Shown: in pieces, positions 25,976 through 34,371 of the stretch
How the letters are laid out: every line of letters begins with the position of its first letter
How positions within the stretch are numbered: the stretch's first letter is position 1
Position numbers and translations under genes: made by a program
Notes under the pieces: generated by a model
Told to the model about the DNA's origin: nothing
Seen by the model: only the letters and a program-made list of their open reading frames with translations
Databases searched by the model: none
From: Sneathiella chinensis
GTDB lineage: Bacteria; Pseudomonadota; Alphaproteobacteria; Sneathiellales; Sneathiellaceae
Length of the DNA: 64,000 nucleotides
NCBI RefSeq assembly: GCF_012720115.1
Contig: NZ_VNWN01000002.1
Location: 1,240,001-1,304,000 of the forward strand
Reading direction: 5' to 3'

Positions 25976-26602
25976 ATGCTGGATAGTCTGATAGGATTTC
26001 TTGATTTGCTGGGGGTGGCGGTTTTTGCGGCGACGGGCAGTCTGGTCGCCAGCCGGAAGGAAATGGATATCATCGGTTTTGGCCTGATGGCCACCTTTAC
26101 CGGTATTGGCGGCGGGACCCTTCGGGATGTCATTCTGGATCGGCCCGTTTTTTGGATGACCGACCCGCTATATTTGGTTGTGTGTCTGACGGTTGCTGTT
26201 CTGGTCTTCGTTTTCGCCCACCGGATCCAGAAACGGTTTATCTGGCTTTTGTGGGGGGATGCGATCGGTCTGGTGGCCTTCAGCGTGATGGGGGCCGAAA
26301 TCGCCCTGAAAAGCGGGGCCGGGCCGTTGCAGGCGGTGACCCTTGGTATTATCACCGCAACATTTGGCGGTCTTGCCCGCGATCTGGTCGCAGGCGAGGT
26401 GCCGCTGCCTCTCCGTCAGGAAATCTACGTGACGGCGGCCCTGCTGGGCGGCGGCCTTTATGTGTCGTTGGCGGCGCTCGGGTATCCCAAAGTCTATATC
26501 GCCCTGATCAGTATTGCCGCAGGCTTTGCCCTTCGGGGCGGGGCCATCGCCTTTGGCTGGGTGTTGCCCCGCTACAAGAACCGGGCCGGCCGCCCCTATT
26601 AG
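25976..26602 (+). CDS. TRIC-family (UPF0126) cation channel protein
   Basis: The 208-residue membrane protein has seven predicted helices and an internal duplication. Both halves carry the TRIC glycine motif: FTGIGGGTLRDVI in the first and TATFGGLARDLVAGE in the second. Prokaryotic TRIC proteins form trimeric potassium or other monovalent-cation channels of the inner membrane. YicG-like members have also been linked to amino acid export. GAGGG lies 5 nt before the ATG at 25976. It is monocistronic and convergent with the crotonase gene. Confidence 0.9.
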   Translation: MLDSLIGFLDLLGVAVFAATGSLVASRKEMDIIGFGLMATFTGIGGGTLRDVILDRPVFWMTDPLYLVVCLTVAVLVFVFAHRIQKRFIWLLWGDAIGLVAFSVMGAEIALKSGAGPLQAVTLGIITATFGGLARDLVAGEVPLPLRQEIYVTAALLGGGLYVSLAALGYPKVYIALISIAAGFALRGGAIAFGWVLPRYKNRAGRPY

Positions 26603-26606
26603 CGCA

Positions 26607-26642
26607 AAAGCCCATTGGTGGGGCGAGCCGGGGTTGGGTTTT
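26607..26642. terminator. Candidate terminator between TRIC and crotonase genes
   Basis: AAAGCCCA (26607-26614) can pair with TGGGTTTT (26635-26642), with one G-U pair and a long loop, in the 42-nt convergent gap. Stem quality is moderate. Confidence 0.4.
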
Positions 26643-26644
26643 AT

Positions 26645-27418
26645 CTATTCCAGATCGTTGAACGAGCCGTGCCGTCCCTGACCGTCTGAAAAACGGGCGG
26701 CGCCTTGCTGGGCCTCGTGCTGGATGGCCTGTTGTGCGCCCCGCCATTCTTCGGCAAGGGCTTCTTTTTCGTCCCGTCCTTCCTGATAGTAGAGGGCATG
26801 CCTGTCCGACAGCATGGCCAGCGGCGGATATCCGGCGATTTGCAGGGCCAGTTCCTCGGCGACCTGACGGGCGGTCCCTGTGGGAACCACGCGGGTTGCC
26901 AATCCCATGGCAAGGGCCTCTTCTGCGGAAACGGGCTTGCCTGTGATCATCATGTCGAGGGCATTGCCCATACCGATAAGGCGGGGCAGGCGGGTCGGGG
27001 TGCCGTCACTCATGGGGACGCCCCAGCGGCGACAGAAGACGCCAAACACGGCATCCTGTTCGGCAATTCGAATATCGCACCACAAGGCAACACCAAGCCC
27101 GCCAGCAACCGCATGTCCGGCGACCGCGGCGATCACCGGTTTCTTGCAGGGAGCGTGAAGGGGGCCATCCACATGGCCCGCCCACGCCTTGTAATCGGTG
27201 CGTTTGGAGGTTTCCTTCAGGTCCGCGCCTGCGCAGAAAGCCCCGCCAGCACCGGTCAGAACCGCGACCTTTTGCCGGTCGTCCTGCTCGAAGGTGCGAA
27301 TGGCGTCTGTCAGCAGGGCGGTCGTTTCCTGATCAAGGGCATTTCTGGCGTGGGGCCTGTTCAGGATGATGGTCGTGACCGGACCTTTTGTCTCGGTCAG
27401 GATTTTATCGGTGCTCAT
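26645..27418 (-). CDS. Enoyl-CoA hydratase/isomerase (crotonase) family protein
   Basis: The 257-residue crotonase-fold protein has the oxyanion-hole motifs AFCAGADLKE and AVAGHAVAGGLGVALWCD, and the segment FGVFCRRWGVPMSDGT in the region where hydratases carry a glutamate. It probably acts on a CoA thioester. The exact reaction (hydration, isomerisation or hydrolysis) cannot be set. A start at 27418 is preferred to an ATG at 27427, which sits only 1 nt after the AGGAG ribosome site. It is followed by the TRIC gene on the opposite strand. Confidence 0.85.
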   Translation of the reverse strand: MSTDKILTETKGPVTTIILNRPHARNALDQETTALLTDAIRTFEQDDRQKVAVLTGAGGAFCAGADLKETSKRTDYKAWAGHVDGPLHAPCKKPVIAAVAGHAVAGGLGVALWCDIRIAEQDAVFGVFCRRWGVPMSDGTPTRLPRLIGMGNALDMMITGKPVSAEEALAMGLATRVVPTGTARQVAEELALQIAGYPPLAMLSDRHALYYQEGRDEKEALAEEWRGAQQAIQHEAQQGAARFSDGQGRHGSFNDLE

Positions 27419-27533
27419 TGGGGGCATTCTCCTTTTTTGAAAAGAGTATGCCGGGAGCGGTCCGCCATCAACAGGAAAGGGGTCATCAGGTTCTTTCGCA
27501 ACAGAGGGCCAAAGAACCTGAACCGGTGTTTTA

Positions 27534-27842
27534 TCAGGCGCCGTTCAGCATATAGATTTTTTTGTCGGCAACCCAATCCTTGGTTTTCTTGCCGTATTCC
27601 TTCATGTGGGGGGCCACCGCATGGGCCATGAGGGCATCCTTGCTTTCCCATTTCTCGATAACCGCAAAGGCGTCCTCTCCCAGTTTTGTCTGGAACGGGC
27701 CCATATCCGGGGCGTCGATAACTGCGCCATATTCAATGCACCCGTCTTCGGCCAGAACTGCAGGCACATTGGCGTTGAAGGCTTCCAGAACCTGAGAACG
27801 CATGCCGGGTTTTGCGGTGATGATTGCAACGATGTTCAGCAT
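27534..27842 (-). CDS. Antibiotic-biosynthesis-monooxygenase-fold protein (YgiN-like)
   Basis: The 102-residue dimeric alpha-beta barrel protein shows the ABM pattern: NIVAIITAKPGMRSQVLEAF, then GCIEYGAVID, FAVIEKWESKDALMAH and the final helix. Members include the quinol monooxygenase YgiN, which acts without cofactors, and small proteins of unknown role. The conserved His and Glu in the second half are present. A ribosome site (AAGGAG) precedes the ATG. It lies 115 nt upstream of the crotonase gene on the same strand. Confidence 0.82.
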   Translation of the reverse strand: MLNIVAIITAKPGMRSQVLEAFNANVPAVLAEDGCIEYGAVIDAPDMGPFQTKLGEDAFAVIEKWESKDALMAHAVAPHMKEYGKKTKDWVADKKIYMLNGA

Positions 27843-27965
27843 CGGATGCTCCTTTTCTTTTTCTTGTTTTTATACCCCTTCAGATTACACGAAATCGTCT
27901 GTTGGCAAAGGATTTTTCCAGATCAACAGACGGGGGGATTGAAGTGAGGCCGGGAATACACCACT

Positions 27966-27979
27966 TTGATTTATATCAA
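27966..27979. promoter_or_regulatory. Perfect FNR/FixK-type box upstream of the DksA-like gene
   Basis: TTGAT-TTAT-ATCAA matches the FNR consensus TTGAT-N4-ATCAA at all ten defined positions. Its centre is 27972.5. TACCTT at 28001-28006 is a fair -10, which would place the start of transcription near 28014, so the box would be at -41.5, the classic activating position. The FnrL protein encoded at 48602 is the natural candidate regulator. Confidence 0.7.
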
Positions 27980-28062
27980 TGATTGAGTTTATGCGTGTTT
28001 TACCTTTGAACTGATTTCCCACGGGATGGCCGGAACGGGTCCGCAGAAAGAAAGTCACGATC

Positions 28063-28398
28063 ATGCAGTCACTTGAAAAAATTAAGAAAGAACTGGAGCA
28101 ACGGCAGGAATTTCTGAAAGGCCGTGTCGCGGAATGCGAGGAGGAGCTTCGGGCCAGCCACAGCCAGAATTTTTCGGAACAGGCCGTGGAGCGGGAAAAG
28201 GAAGAAGTGACGGAAAATCTTGAGAATGCCTATCTACAGGAAATCGCCCAGATTGATCGTGCCCTTGTCCGTTTTGAGAAGGGCGAATACGGGTCCTGCG
28301 TGAGTTGCGGTGAGGAAATCCCGCAGGCCCGGCTGGAAATCCTGCCTTATACGTCTTTTTGCATTACCTGCGAGCGCGAGAAGGAAAAGCGAGCCTGA
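28063..28398 (+). CDS. TraR/DksA-family zinc-finger protein
   Basis: The 111-residue protein has an N-terminal coiled coil (about 5-70) and a C-terminal zinc finger with Cys79, Cys82, Cys100 and Cys103 (C-x2-C-x17-C-x2-C), the DksA/TraR arrangement. It is shorter than DksA (about 150 residues). The coiled-coil tip lacks the clear DxxDxA motif of canonical DksA, although acidic residues are present. Such proteins bind the secondary channel of RNA polymerase and alter promoter choice. An FNR box 84 nt upstream suggests expression when oxygen is low. Confidence 0.85.
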   Translation: MQSLEKIKKELEQRQEFLKGRVAECEEELRASHSQNFSEQAVEREKEEVTENLENAYLQEIAQIDRALVRFEKGEYGSCVSCGEEIPQARLEILPYTSFCITCEREKEKRA

Positions 28399-28668
28399 TC
28401 TGAACAGCAGGAAGGCGGGGTCAGAAGGGCCGCGTCAAATGTGAAAAGTTAACATATCCGCAACCTTTTATTTCTAGCATTTCTTCACAGAGAGGGCTGG
28501 AGGGCGCATAAGGCCTGCTTTTTACCTCCAATTTTTCAGGTGTTGGCGGTGGAAGTTGGGTATGATGCATCCATGAGCGGGTCGAATTTTATTTCGGCCC
28601 GGACCAATCCAATTCGTCATTCGAGCTGTATAAAACGGTTTCGATTTTAATTACCGGGTGCTGTTCTC

Positions 28669-30576
28669 ATGATTTTTGGCGAGTTTGCCTTGTTCCTTTG
28701 CCTGGCGGGATGCTTGGTTCATATTCTGCGTCAAAAGCGGGAACTCTCTCGTATCAGGTCAGCCTATCGGCTTCTGTGTGCGGGGCTTGCCCTGACCAGC
28801 CTCAACGCCCTGAATGATATTCTGTTAATTGGTCCCAACCGTCTTGCCACTTTTTCCCTGTATGGGGCTGAGGGCGAGCGGTACTGGGATATCTTTGGCT
28901 ATCTGCCCGGTTTGGCGCTGGTATTCCTTGGTGTGGCCCGTTTCCTGCCGGCTGTTGCGCAACTGAACCGGGAAATCGAGGGTCGTAAATCCAGCGAGGA
29001 AATGATCAAGCGGCAGACCGCCGACTTGCGGATTGCCAAACAGCATGCGGAAAAAGCCGAACGCCTGCTGATGGAGGCTATCGAATCCATTTCCGATGCG
29101 TTTATCATCTTTGACAATGAAGACCGGGTTGTTGCGTTCAATCGTCAATATGCCGGTCTGTTCGAGCATGTTGACGATATCCTTCGGCCTGGGGTGACCT
29201 TCGAGGAACTGATCCGCCATCAGGCGACCATGTCTGGATATTTTCAGGATGAGGAGGCGTCGGAAGAGTGGATTCAGAAGCGCCTTGAGGAGCATCGCCA
29301 GCCGGGCGAGCCGAGGGAGCAGGTTTTCCCCAATGGGCGGATTTACCGTCTTTCCGAATTCAAAACCGTGTCCGGCGGTGTGGTGGCGCTCCGGACGGAT
29401 ATCACGGAACTGCGAGAGCGGGAGCAGTCCATCCGCCAGATCAACCAGCGGCTGGAAGAAGCCCAAAGTGTCGCCCATATCGGCAACTGGATTCATGATT
29501 ATCGGACCGGGACCTATGAATGGTCGCAAGAGACAAACCGGATCATGGGGTATGATGGGGACAATCTTGAGACGACCTATGAAGTCTATCTGTCGCGGGT
29601 TCACCCGGACGATATGGAACGTATGAAATCAGTCGTTTCATGGGCCGCCGAGAAGGGCGAGAACTATCAGGTGGAATACCGCATGATCAAGCCGTCGGGG
29701 GACGTCGTCCATGTTCTGGAAATCGGCCAGATCCATCTGGATGAGAACGGCAAGCCCGCCTTTGTGAACGGAACCATTCAGGATGTGACAGCACAGCATC
29801 AGGTGGAAGCTGAACTGCTGGATGCAAAGGTAAGGGCGGAAGAGGGGACCAAGGCAAAATCCTTGTTCCTCGCCAATATGAGCCATGAGTTGCGTACCCC
29901 GCTGAATGCTGTCATCGGGTTTGCCGAGGTGATCCAGCAGGAAATGTTCGGGCCTGTGGGCAGCCCGCGATACAAACAATATGCGGAGAATATTCATTCA
30001 TCCGGTCAGCATCTTCTGTCCCTGATCAATGATGTGCTGGATTTCTCCCGTCTGGAAGCCGGGCAGGAGGAGATTCGCAAAGAGCCGATCAAGATAGAGG
30101 AAATCATTTCCTGGACCAGCATGATGCTGGCCTCGAAGGCGGAGGAGAAGAAGATTTCCCTTGATGTGGCCGTGGACAAACGGCTGGTGATTCAGGGGGA
30201 TTTGCGAAAACTTCGGCAGGTGATGATCAATCTGGTGAATAACGCTCTGAAATTTACGGCGGAGGGCGGACGAATCTCGATCCGGACGAATACGGATTCA
30301 GATAATTATTTCAGCATTCTGGTGCGAGACAATGGGTGCGGTATTTCCGAGGCCGAAATCCGTCAGGTCATGCGGCCGTTCGGGCGTACCTCCAGTTCGG
30401 TTTCAAAATCCATCGAAGGCACGGGATTGGGCCTGCCGCTGTCCAAATCAATCGTGGAAATGCATGACGGAGAGATGCGGATCGAGAGCGAAGTGGGCAA
30501 AGGAACAACCGTTGAAATCCGTCTGCCGAGGCGGCTGACGGAGGCGCCGGAAAAAATGTTGAAAAAAACTTCTTGA
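28669..30576 (+). CDS. PAS-domain sensor histidine kinase (orphan)
   Basis: The 635-residue membrane kinase has two to three N-terminal hydrophobic segments (within residues 1-105), a coiled coil, a PAS domain of the PAS-7 type (about 135-245, with AIESISDAFIIFDNEDRVVAF), a second PAS with PAC tail (about 260-380, HIGNWIHDYRTGTYEW), then the phospho-acceptor helix with MSHELRTPLNAVIGFAEV (His near 406). The ATPase domain follows with N box LVNNALKFT, DNGCGI and GTGLGLPLSKSIVEMH. No response regulator gene is adjacent and there is no receiver domain, so the partner is elsewhere. The sensed signal is unknown. Confidence 0.92.
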   Translation: MIFGEFALFLCLAGCLVHILRQKRELSRIRSAYRLLCAGLALTSLNALNDILLIGPNRLATFSLYGAEGERYWDIFGYLPGLALVFLGVARFLPAVAQLNREIEGRKSSEEMIKRQTADLRIAKQHAEKAERLLMEAIESISDAFIIFDNEDRVVAFNRQYAGLFEHVDDILRPGVTFEELIRHQATMSGYFQDEEASEEWIQKRLEEHRQPGEPREQVFPNGRIYRLSEFKTVSGGVVALRTDITELREREQSIRQINQRLEEAQSVAHIGNWIHDYRTGTYEWSQETNRIMGYDGDNLETTYEVYLSRVHPDDMERMKSVVSWAAEKGENYQVEYRMIKPSGDVVHVLEIGQIHLDENGKPAFVNGTIQDVTAQHQVEAELLDAKVRAEEGTKAKSLFLANMSHELRTPLNAVIGFAEVIQQEMFGPVGSPRYKQYAENIHSSGQHLLSLINDVLDFSRLEAGQEEIRKEPIKIEEIISWTSMMLASKAEEKKISLDVAVDKRLVIQGDLRKLRQVMINLVNNALKFTAEGGRISIRTNTDSDNYFSILVRDNGCGISEAEIRQVMRPFGRTSSSVSKSIEGTGLGLPLSKSIVEMHDGEMRIESEVGKGTTVEIRLPRRLTEAPEKMLKKTS

Positions 30577-30735
30577 TTTTAATCCAGAAAAACCGCATTT
30601 GTCGTTTCAAGACGTTAAAGCGCACGTGCCACGACGCTTGTATCCTTTTTCCAGGGTAGTACGGGCAACGACGCAAATCGTCCTTTGTTGGTGTGCTGAT
30701 TTATGTCAGCATGATTGATTGAGGGGTTTGCTGGC

Positions 30736-30879
30736 ATGGTCCGATGCTCTTGGCAGAAAAATCTGCACAAAAGAGACATAACTCTCGCTGAAGAGGGGTC
30801 TCAGAACAGTCTTCCGCCCGATATGCGGGACTATTTTTCGGTATTGATGGAATTAATCCATATGCCCGCGCATAATTGA
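30736..30879 (+). CDS. Possible 47-residue leader peptide upstream of the decarboxylase gene
   Basis: An ATG at 30736 with GAGGGG 9 nt upstream opens a 47-codon frame ending at the TGA 30877-30879, 98 nt before the decarboxylase gene. The peptide starts MVRCSWQKNLHKRD and ends LMELIHMPAHN. I recognise no family. Its stop codon lies at the centre of the perfect palindrome 30867-30889, an arrangement that would let a ribosome at the stop control folding. It may equally be a chance frame. Confidence 0.3.
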   Translation: MVRCSWQKNLHKRDITLAEEGSQNSLPPDMRDYFSVLMELIHMPAHN

Positions 30880-30889
30880 ATTATGCGCG
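30867..30889. repeat. Perfect 23-bp palindrome
   Basis: Two 11-bp arms (CGCGCATAATT and AATTATGCGCG) surround one G. It could be a dimeric repressor operator or an RNA hairpin in the leader of the polyamine operon. Confidence 0.85.
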
Positions 30890-30977
30890 CATTGCCAGGT
30901 ATTGACCGGCACCTGATTTCCCCATTTACGGTTTAAAACCGATTTTCTGTTCTGTTTTTCGAATCAGGATTACCGAA

Positions 30978-32156
30978 ATGCAGCTTGTTAACTCTGTAAA
31001 AGCTCAGGATGTTGCCGTTCAGCGCGCTCTTGAGGATGTCCCACACTACGTCAACGAATGTGAAGCCCTGATCGCTGAGAATTGCAACGACAGCGTTCAC
31101 TTCCTGTATGCTGACAAGATCCGGGAAAAAGCGAGCCTGTTCCTGAATAATTTTCGGGGCAGCAGCCTGTATGCCATCAAGGCGAACCCGCATCCGGCCA
31201 TCATGAACCTGCTGTGGCATTATGGCGTGCGCAAGTTCGAAATGGCGTCCCTCAGGGAAATCGAATATGTGGTCAACATGTTCCCCGAGGCAGAGCTTTA
31301 TTTCATGCATCCGGTCAAAAGCCGGCAGGCCATTCGCGGCGCCTATGCGCTGGGGGTGCGGACCTTTGCGTTCGATTGTCTGGACGAATTGCGCAAGATC
31401 GAAGAAGAAACCGATCACGCATCCGATCTGTCCCTGTTTCTGCGGGTGCGCGTGGATCAGGTGAATGCGGCCTATCCGCTTAGCGACAAGTTCGGCGTTC
31501 CGGTACAGGAAGCCCCGCTGCTGATCCAGCGGGCGCAGCAGAATGCTCAAAAGGTTGGCCTGACCTTCCATGTGGGATCGCAATGCATGGACCCTGCCGC
31601 CTACAGCGAGGCGCTCAGCCAGATTGCGAACATGTTGTCCTCTTCCGGGGTGTCCATCGACAAGCTGGATATCGGCGGTGGTTTCCCGGTTTACTATCCG
31701 GGGATGGAACCGGGCTTGCTGGAAGGTTATTTTGATACCATTCATCGTGCCCTTGACGAACATGGTCTGGACACACTTGAATTGTACTGTGAGCCGGGCC
31801 GGGCACTGGTTGCCGAAGCCGGGGCGGTGGCCGTCCGCGTTGAAATGCGCAAGGGGCAGGCCCTGTATATGAATGACGGAACTTATGGCGCCCTGTTTGA
31901 TGCCGGTGTTCCGGGATGGACCTATCCGCTTGAACTGCGCAAGATGGACGGGGCCGAGGTGAGCGACGGCGCATTGCCGTTCCGCCTCTATGGGCCCACC
32001 TGCGACAGTTGCGACAAGATGGAAGGCCCGTTCGAATTGCCAGATAACATTGCCGAAGGGGACTGGGTTATCTTCCGTCACCTGGGGGCATACGGATATG
32101 CCATGCAGACCCGGTTCAACGGATTTTATTCCGAAACCATGGTCGCCATTGGCTGA
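30978..32156 (+). CDS. PLP fold-III amino acid decarboxylase (ornithine-decarboxylase type)
   Basis: The 392-residue alanine-racemase-fold decarboxylase has the pyridoxal-phosphate lysine Lys68 in LYAIKANPHP, the histidine of FHVGSQC, the glycine loop DIGGGFP, the phosphate-binding ELYCEPGRALVAE, and the active-site cysteine in YGPTCDSCD (about 337-345). GPTCDSCD and the short length match eukaryote-like ornithine/lysine decarboxylases found in alphaproteobacteria. The product should be putrescine (or cadaverine from lysine). It is the first gene of a three-gene operon with a DHS-like and an agmatinase-like gene, behind a structured leader. Confidence 0.9.
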   Translation: MQLVNSVKAQDVAVQRALEDVPHYVNECEALIAENCNDSVHFLYADKIREKASLFLNNFRGSSLYAIKANPHPAIMNLLWHYGVRKFEMASLREIEYVVNMFPEAELYFMHPVKSRQAIRGAYALGVRTFAFDCLDELRKIEEETDHASDLSLFLRVRVDQVNAAYPLSDKFGVPVQEAPLLIQRAQQNAQKVGLTFHVGSQCMDPAAYSEALSQIANMLSSSGVSIDKLDIGGGFPVYYPGMEPGLLEGYFDTIHRALDEHGLDTLELYCEPGRALVAEAGAVAVRVEMRKGQALYMNDGTYGALFDAGVPGWTYPLELRKMDGAEVSDGALPFRLYGPTCDSCDKMEGPFELPDNIAEGDWVIFRHLGAYGYAMQTRFNGFYSETMVAIG

Positions 32157-32185
32157 AACAACAAATTTTTGAAATCGAGAAGACT

Positions 32186-33223
32186 ATGACAGACTCCAAA
32201 CGCAGCAACGAGAAAGCAGACCTGCTTTCCAAGAAAGTTGAGCATATCGACATCAAGTCCTTTGATGCCCGCCCGATCGTCGAGGCTATGGACAAGATGG
32301 CTTTCACCTCACGCGATCTTGCGCGGGCCACAAAGATTTTCAACATGGCGGTCGAGGAACCCGACTGCGCCATCTTCCTGACGCTGGCTGGCTCCACGTC
32401 TGCTGGTGGCTGTATGCATGTGTATCGCGATCTGGTCGAGGCAGGCATGGTGGATGCGATTGTTTCCACCGGTGCCTCCATTGTTGACATGGACTTCTTC
32501 GAAGCCCTTGGATACAGCCACTATCAGGGCGATCCGTTCATGGATGACGGCAAGCTGCGCGATCTGTATATCGACCGGATTTACGATACCTATATCGACG
32601 AGGAAGAACTGCAGGCCTGTGACGAAAGCATCAAGATCATCGCCGATGGTCTGGAGCGCCGCCCCTATTCCTCCCGTGAGTTCATCTGGGAAATGGGCCG
32701 CTGGCTGAAAGAAAATTCCGTCAAGAAAGGCTCCCTGATCGAGACCTGCTACGACCATAATGTGCCGATCTTTGTGCCGGCCTTCTCTGACTGTTCCGCA
32801 GGCTTTGGTCTGGTCAAGCATCAGGTCGAGAATCCGGGCAACTATCTCAGCATCGACAGCGTTGCGGACTTCCGCGAACTGACCGACATCAAGATTGCTT
32901 CCGGCTCTTCCGGGCTGCTGATGGTGGGCGGCGGTGTGCCCAAGAACTTCGTTCAGGATACCGTTGTCTGTGCTGAAATCCTCGGCAAGGATGTCGAGAT
33001 GCACAAATATGCCGTTCAGATCACGGTTGCGGACGTGCGCGATGGCGCCTGTTCCTCTTCCACCCTGAAAGAGGCATCAAGCTGGGGCAAGGTTGATACC
33101 GTCTGGGAACAGATGGTCTATGCCGAGGCTTCTTCCGTTATTCCGCTGTTGGCGTCTGACGCCTATCACCGCGGTGCGTGGAAGAACCGTCCTCGCCGTA
33201 ACTTTGCGAACCTGTTCAAGTAA
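32186..33223 (+). CDS. Deoxyhypusine-synthase-like protein (probable homospermidine-forming)
   Basis: The 345-residue protein is clearly of the deoxyhypusine synthase family: FLTLAGSTSAGGCMHVYRDLV, DAIVSTGASIVDMDFFEALGY, VPIFVPAFSDCSAGFGL and KEASSWGKVDTVW, in which Lys302 matches the catalytic lysine that carries the aminobutyl intermediate. In eukaryotes the enzyme modifies eIF5A. Bacteria lack that protein, and homologues of this kind are thought to transfer the aminobutyl group to putrescine, giving homospermidine. That substrate is inferred here from the flanking decarboxylase and agmatinase genes. It starts 29 nt after the decarboxylase stop. Confidence 0.92.
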   Translation: MTDSKRSNEKADLLSKKVEHIDIKSFDARPIVEAMDKMAFTSRDLARATKIFNMAVEEPDCAIFLTLAGSTSAGGCMHVYRDLVEAGMVDAIVSTGASIVDMDFFEALGYSHYQGDPFMDDGKLRDLYIDRIYDTYIDEEELQACDESIKIIADGLERRPYSSREFIWEMGRWLKENSVKKGSLIETCYDHNVPIFVPAFSDCSAGFGLVKHQVENPGNYLSIDSVADFRELTDIKIASGSSGLLMVGGGVPKNFVQDTVVCAEILGKDVEMHKYAVQITVADVRDGACSSSTLKEASSWGKVDTVWEQMVYAEASSVIPLLASDAYHRGAWKNRPRRNFANLFK

Positions 33224-33237
33224 GGAATAACGGATCC

Positions 33238-34143
33238 ATGTCGAACCGTTTTGATATCCTGCCTCCCGAGGAAGGCTTTCTTGGCCTTGCGGATGAGGAT
33301 GCCGTTTCGTATGAGCAGGCTCGTGCGGTTGTGATCCCCTACGGCCTTGAGGCTTCCGTCAGCTATGGGGGCGGAACCGCCCTCGGCCCGGCGGCCATGA
33401 TCGAGGCAAGCCATCAGGTGGAACTGTTCGATGAGGAGTTCTGGAAAGAGGCTTTCCGTGATTACGGCGTTGTCACCCTGGCCGAGAAAACCGTGGATGG
33501 AACCAATATTCCGGCGGCGCTTGATGAACTGGAAGCGCACACCACGGCGGTCCTGCAAGATGGAAAATTCCCCCTCGTTTTTGGGGGGGAACATTCCATC
33601 ACACCTGGGGCGATCCGGCCTTTCCTGAAAAATTATGATGATCTGATCATCCTGCATTTTGATGCCCATGCCGATCTTCGGGACGGCTACGAAGGGGAGC
33701 ATTACTCTCATGCTGCGGCCATTCGCCGGGTTCTGGATCATCCGACGGTGCCAATTGTCTCCATCGGGATCCGCAACATCTCTGCCGAGGAAATTCCCTT
33801 CCTTGACGAGAACCGGGACCGGATCACTATTCACTGGGGCAAGGATCGTGACCAGTGGGATGTGGCTGAGATTGTCAAATCCCTGAAGGGACGGAATATC
33901 TATCTGACCTTTGATCTGGATGGATTTGACAGTTCCCTGATGCCGGCAACCGGCACACCTGAGCCGGGCGGCGTTTTCTGGAGCGATGCCATGGCCATCA
34001 TTCGGGCGGCGTCTGAAATCGGCACCATTGTGGGGGCCGATATCAACGAACTGGCCCCGATTGAAGGATATCACGCCCCGAATTTCTTGGCCGCCAAACT
34101 GGCCTATAAAATCCTGAATTTCTCGTTGGCCAGCAAGGCTTAA
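33238..34143 (+). CDS. speB: Agmatinase-family ureohydrolase
   Basis: The 301-residue arginase-fold protein has all manganese-ligand motifs: FGGEHS (His), HFDAHADLRD (three ligands) and TFDLDGFDSSLMPATGTPEPGG. The glutamate of GADINELAP is also present. Family members hydrolyse agmatine to putrescine and urea. The FDGF variation next to the second aspartate pair differs from the usual DVDALDPA, and no arginine decarboxylase gene is in the window, so another guanidino substrate is possible. It begins 14 nt after the DHS-like gene and ends the operon. Confidence 0.87.
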   Translation: MSNRFDILPPEEGFLGLADEDAVSYEQARAVVIPYGLEASVSYGGGTALGPAAMIEASHQVELFDEEFWKEAFRDYGVVTLAEKTVDGTNIPAALDELEAHTTAVLQDGKFPLVFGGEHSITPGAIRPFLKNYDDLIILHFDAHADLRDGYEGEHYSHAAAIRRVLDHPTVPIVSIGIRNISAEEIPFLDENRDRITIHWGKDRDQWDVAEIVKSLKGRNIYLTFDLDGFDSSLMPATGTPEPGGVFWSDAMAIIRAASEIGTIVGADINELAPIEGYHAPNFLAAKLAYKILNFSLASKA

Positions 34144-34161
34144 CAAGGCATTCTTCAATTG

Positions 34162-34202
34162 AAAACCCCTTTCGCAGAGGCCACTGTGGAAGGGGTTTTT
34201 TT
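34162..34202 (+). terminator. Intrinsic terminator of the polyamine operon
   Basis: AAAACCCCTTTC (34162-34173) pairs with GAAGGGGTTTT (34189-34199, one bulge) and leads into a seven-T run (34196-34202), 18 nt after the agmatinase stop. Confidence 0.87.
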
Positions 34203-34371
34203 GCCTGAAGACAGTGTCAGAGGCAGGAAATAAAGGGGATGAAAAAGCCCCGCTGGGCAGGGCGCCCTGTGACCGGTGCCACAAATTGACCTTTATATTG
34301 CCTTTTTGAGGTGAAAGATCTGCCCGAATTCATTGTCATTCTGCAGCCTGGTAAAAATCAGGATCAGCACG

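Larger units (their letters stand above)
30577..30977 (+). promoter_or_regulatory. Structured leader region of the polyamine operon (speF-like candidate)
   Basis: This 401-nt gap holds several hairpins: UAUCC/GGGUA (30641-30645 with 30654-30658), TGCTGA/TCAGCA (30694-30699 with 30706-30711), GCAGA/TCTGC (30753-30757 with 30762-30766), and a perfect 23-nt palindrome at 30867-30889. It also holds two tiny ORFs (GTG 30626-30718 and ATG 30736-30879). An RNA element named speF has been described ahead of ornithine decarboxylase genes in alphaproteobacteria. I infer the same type of control here but cannot align the covariance model. Confidence 0.45.
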
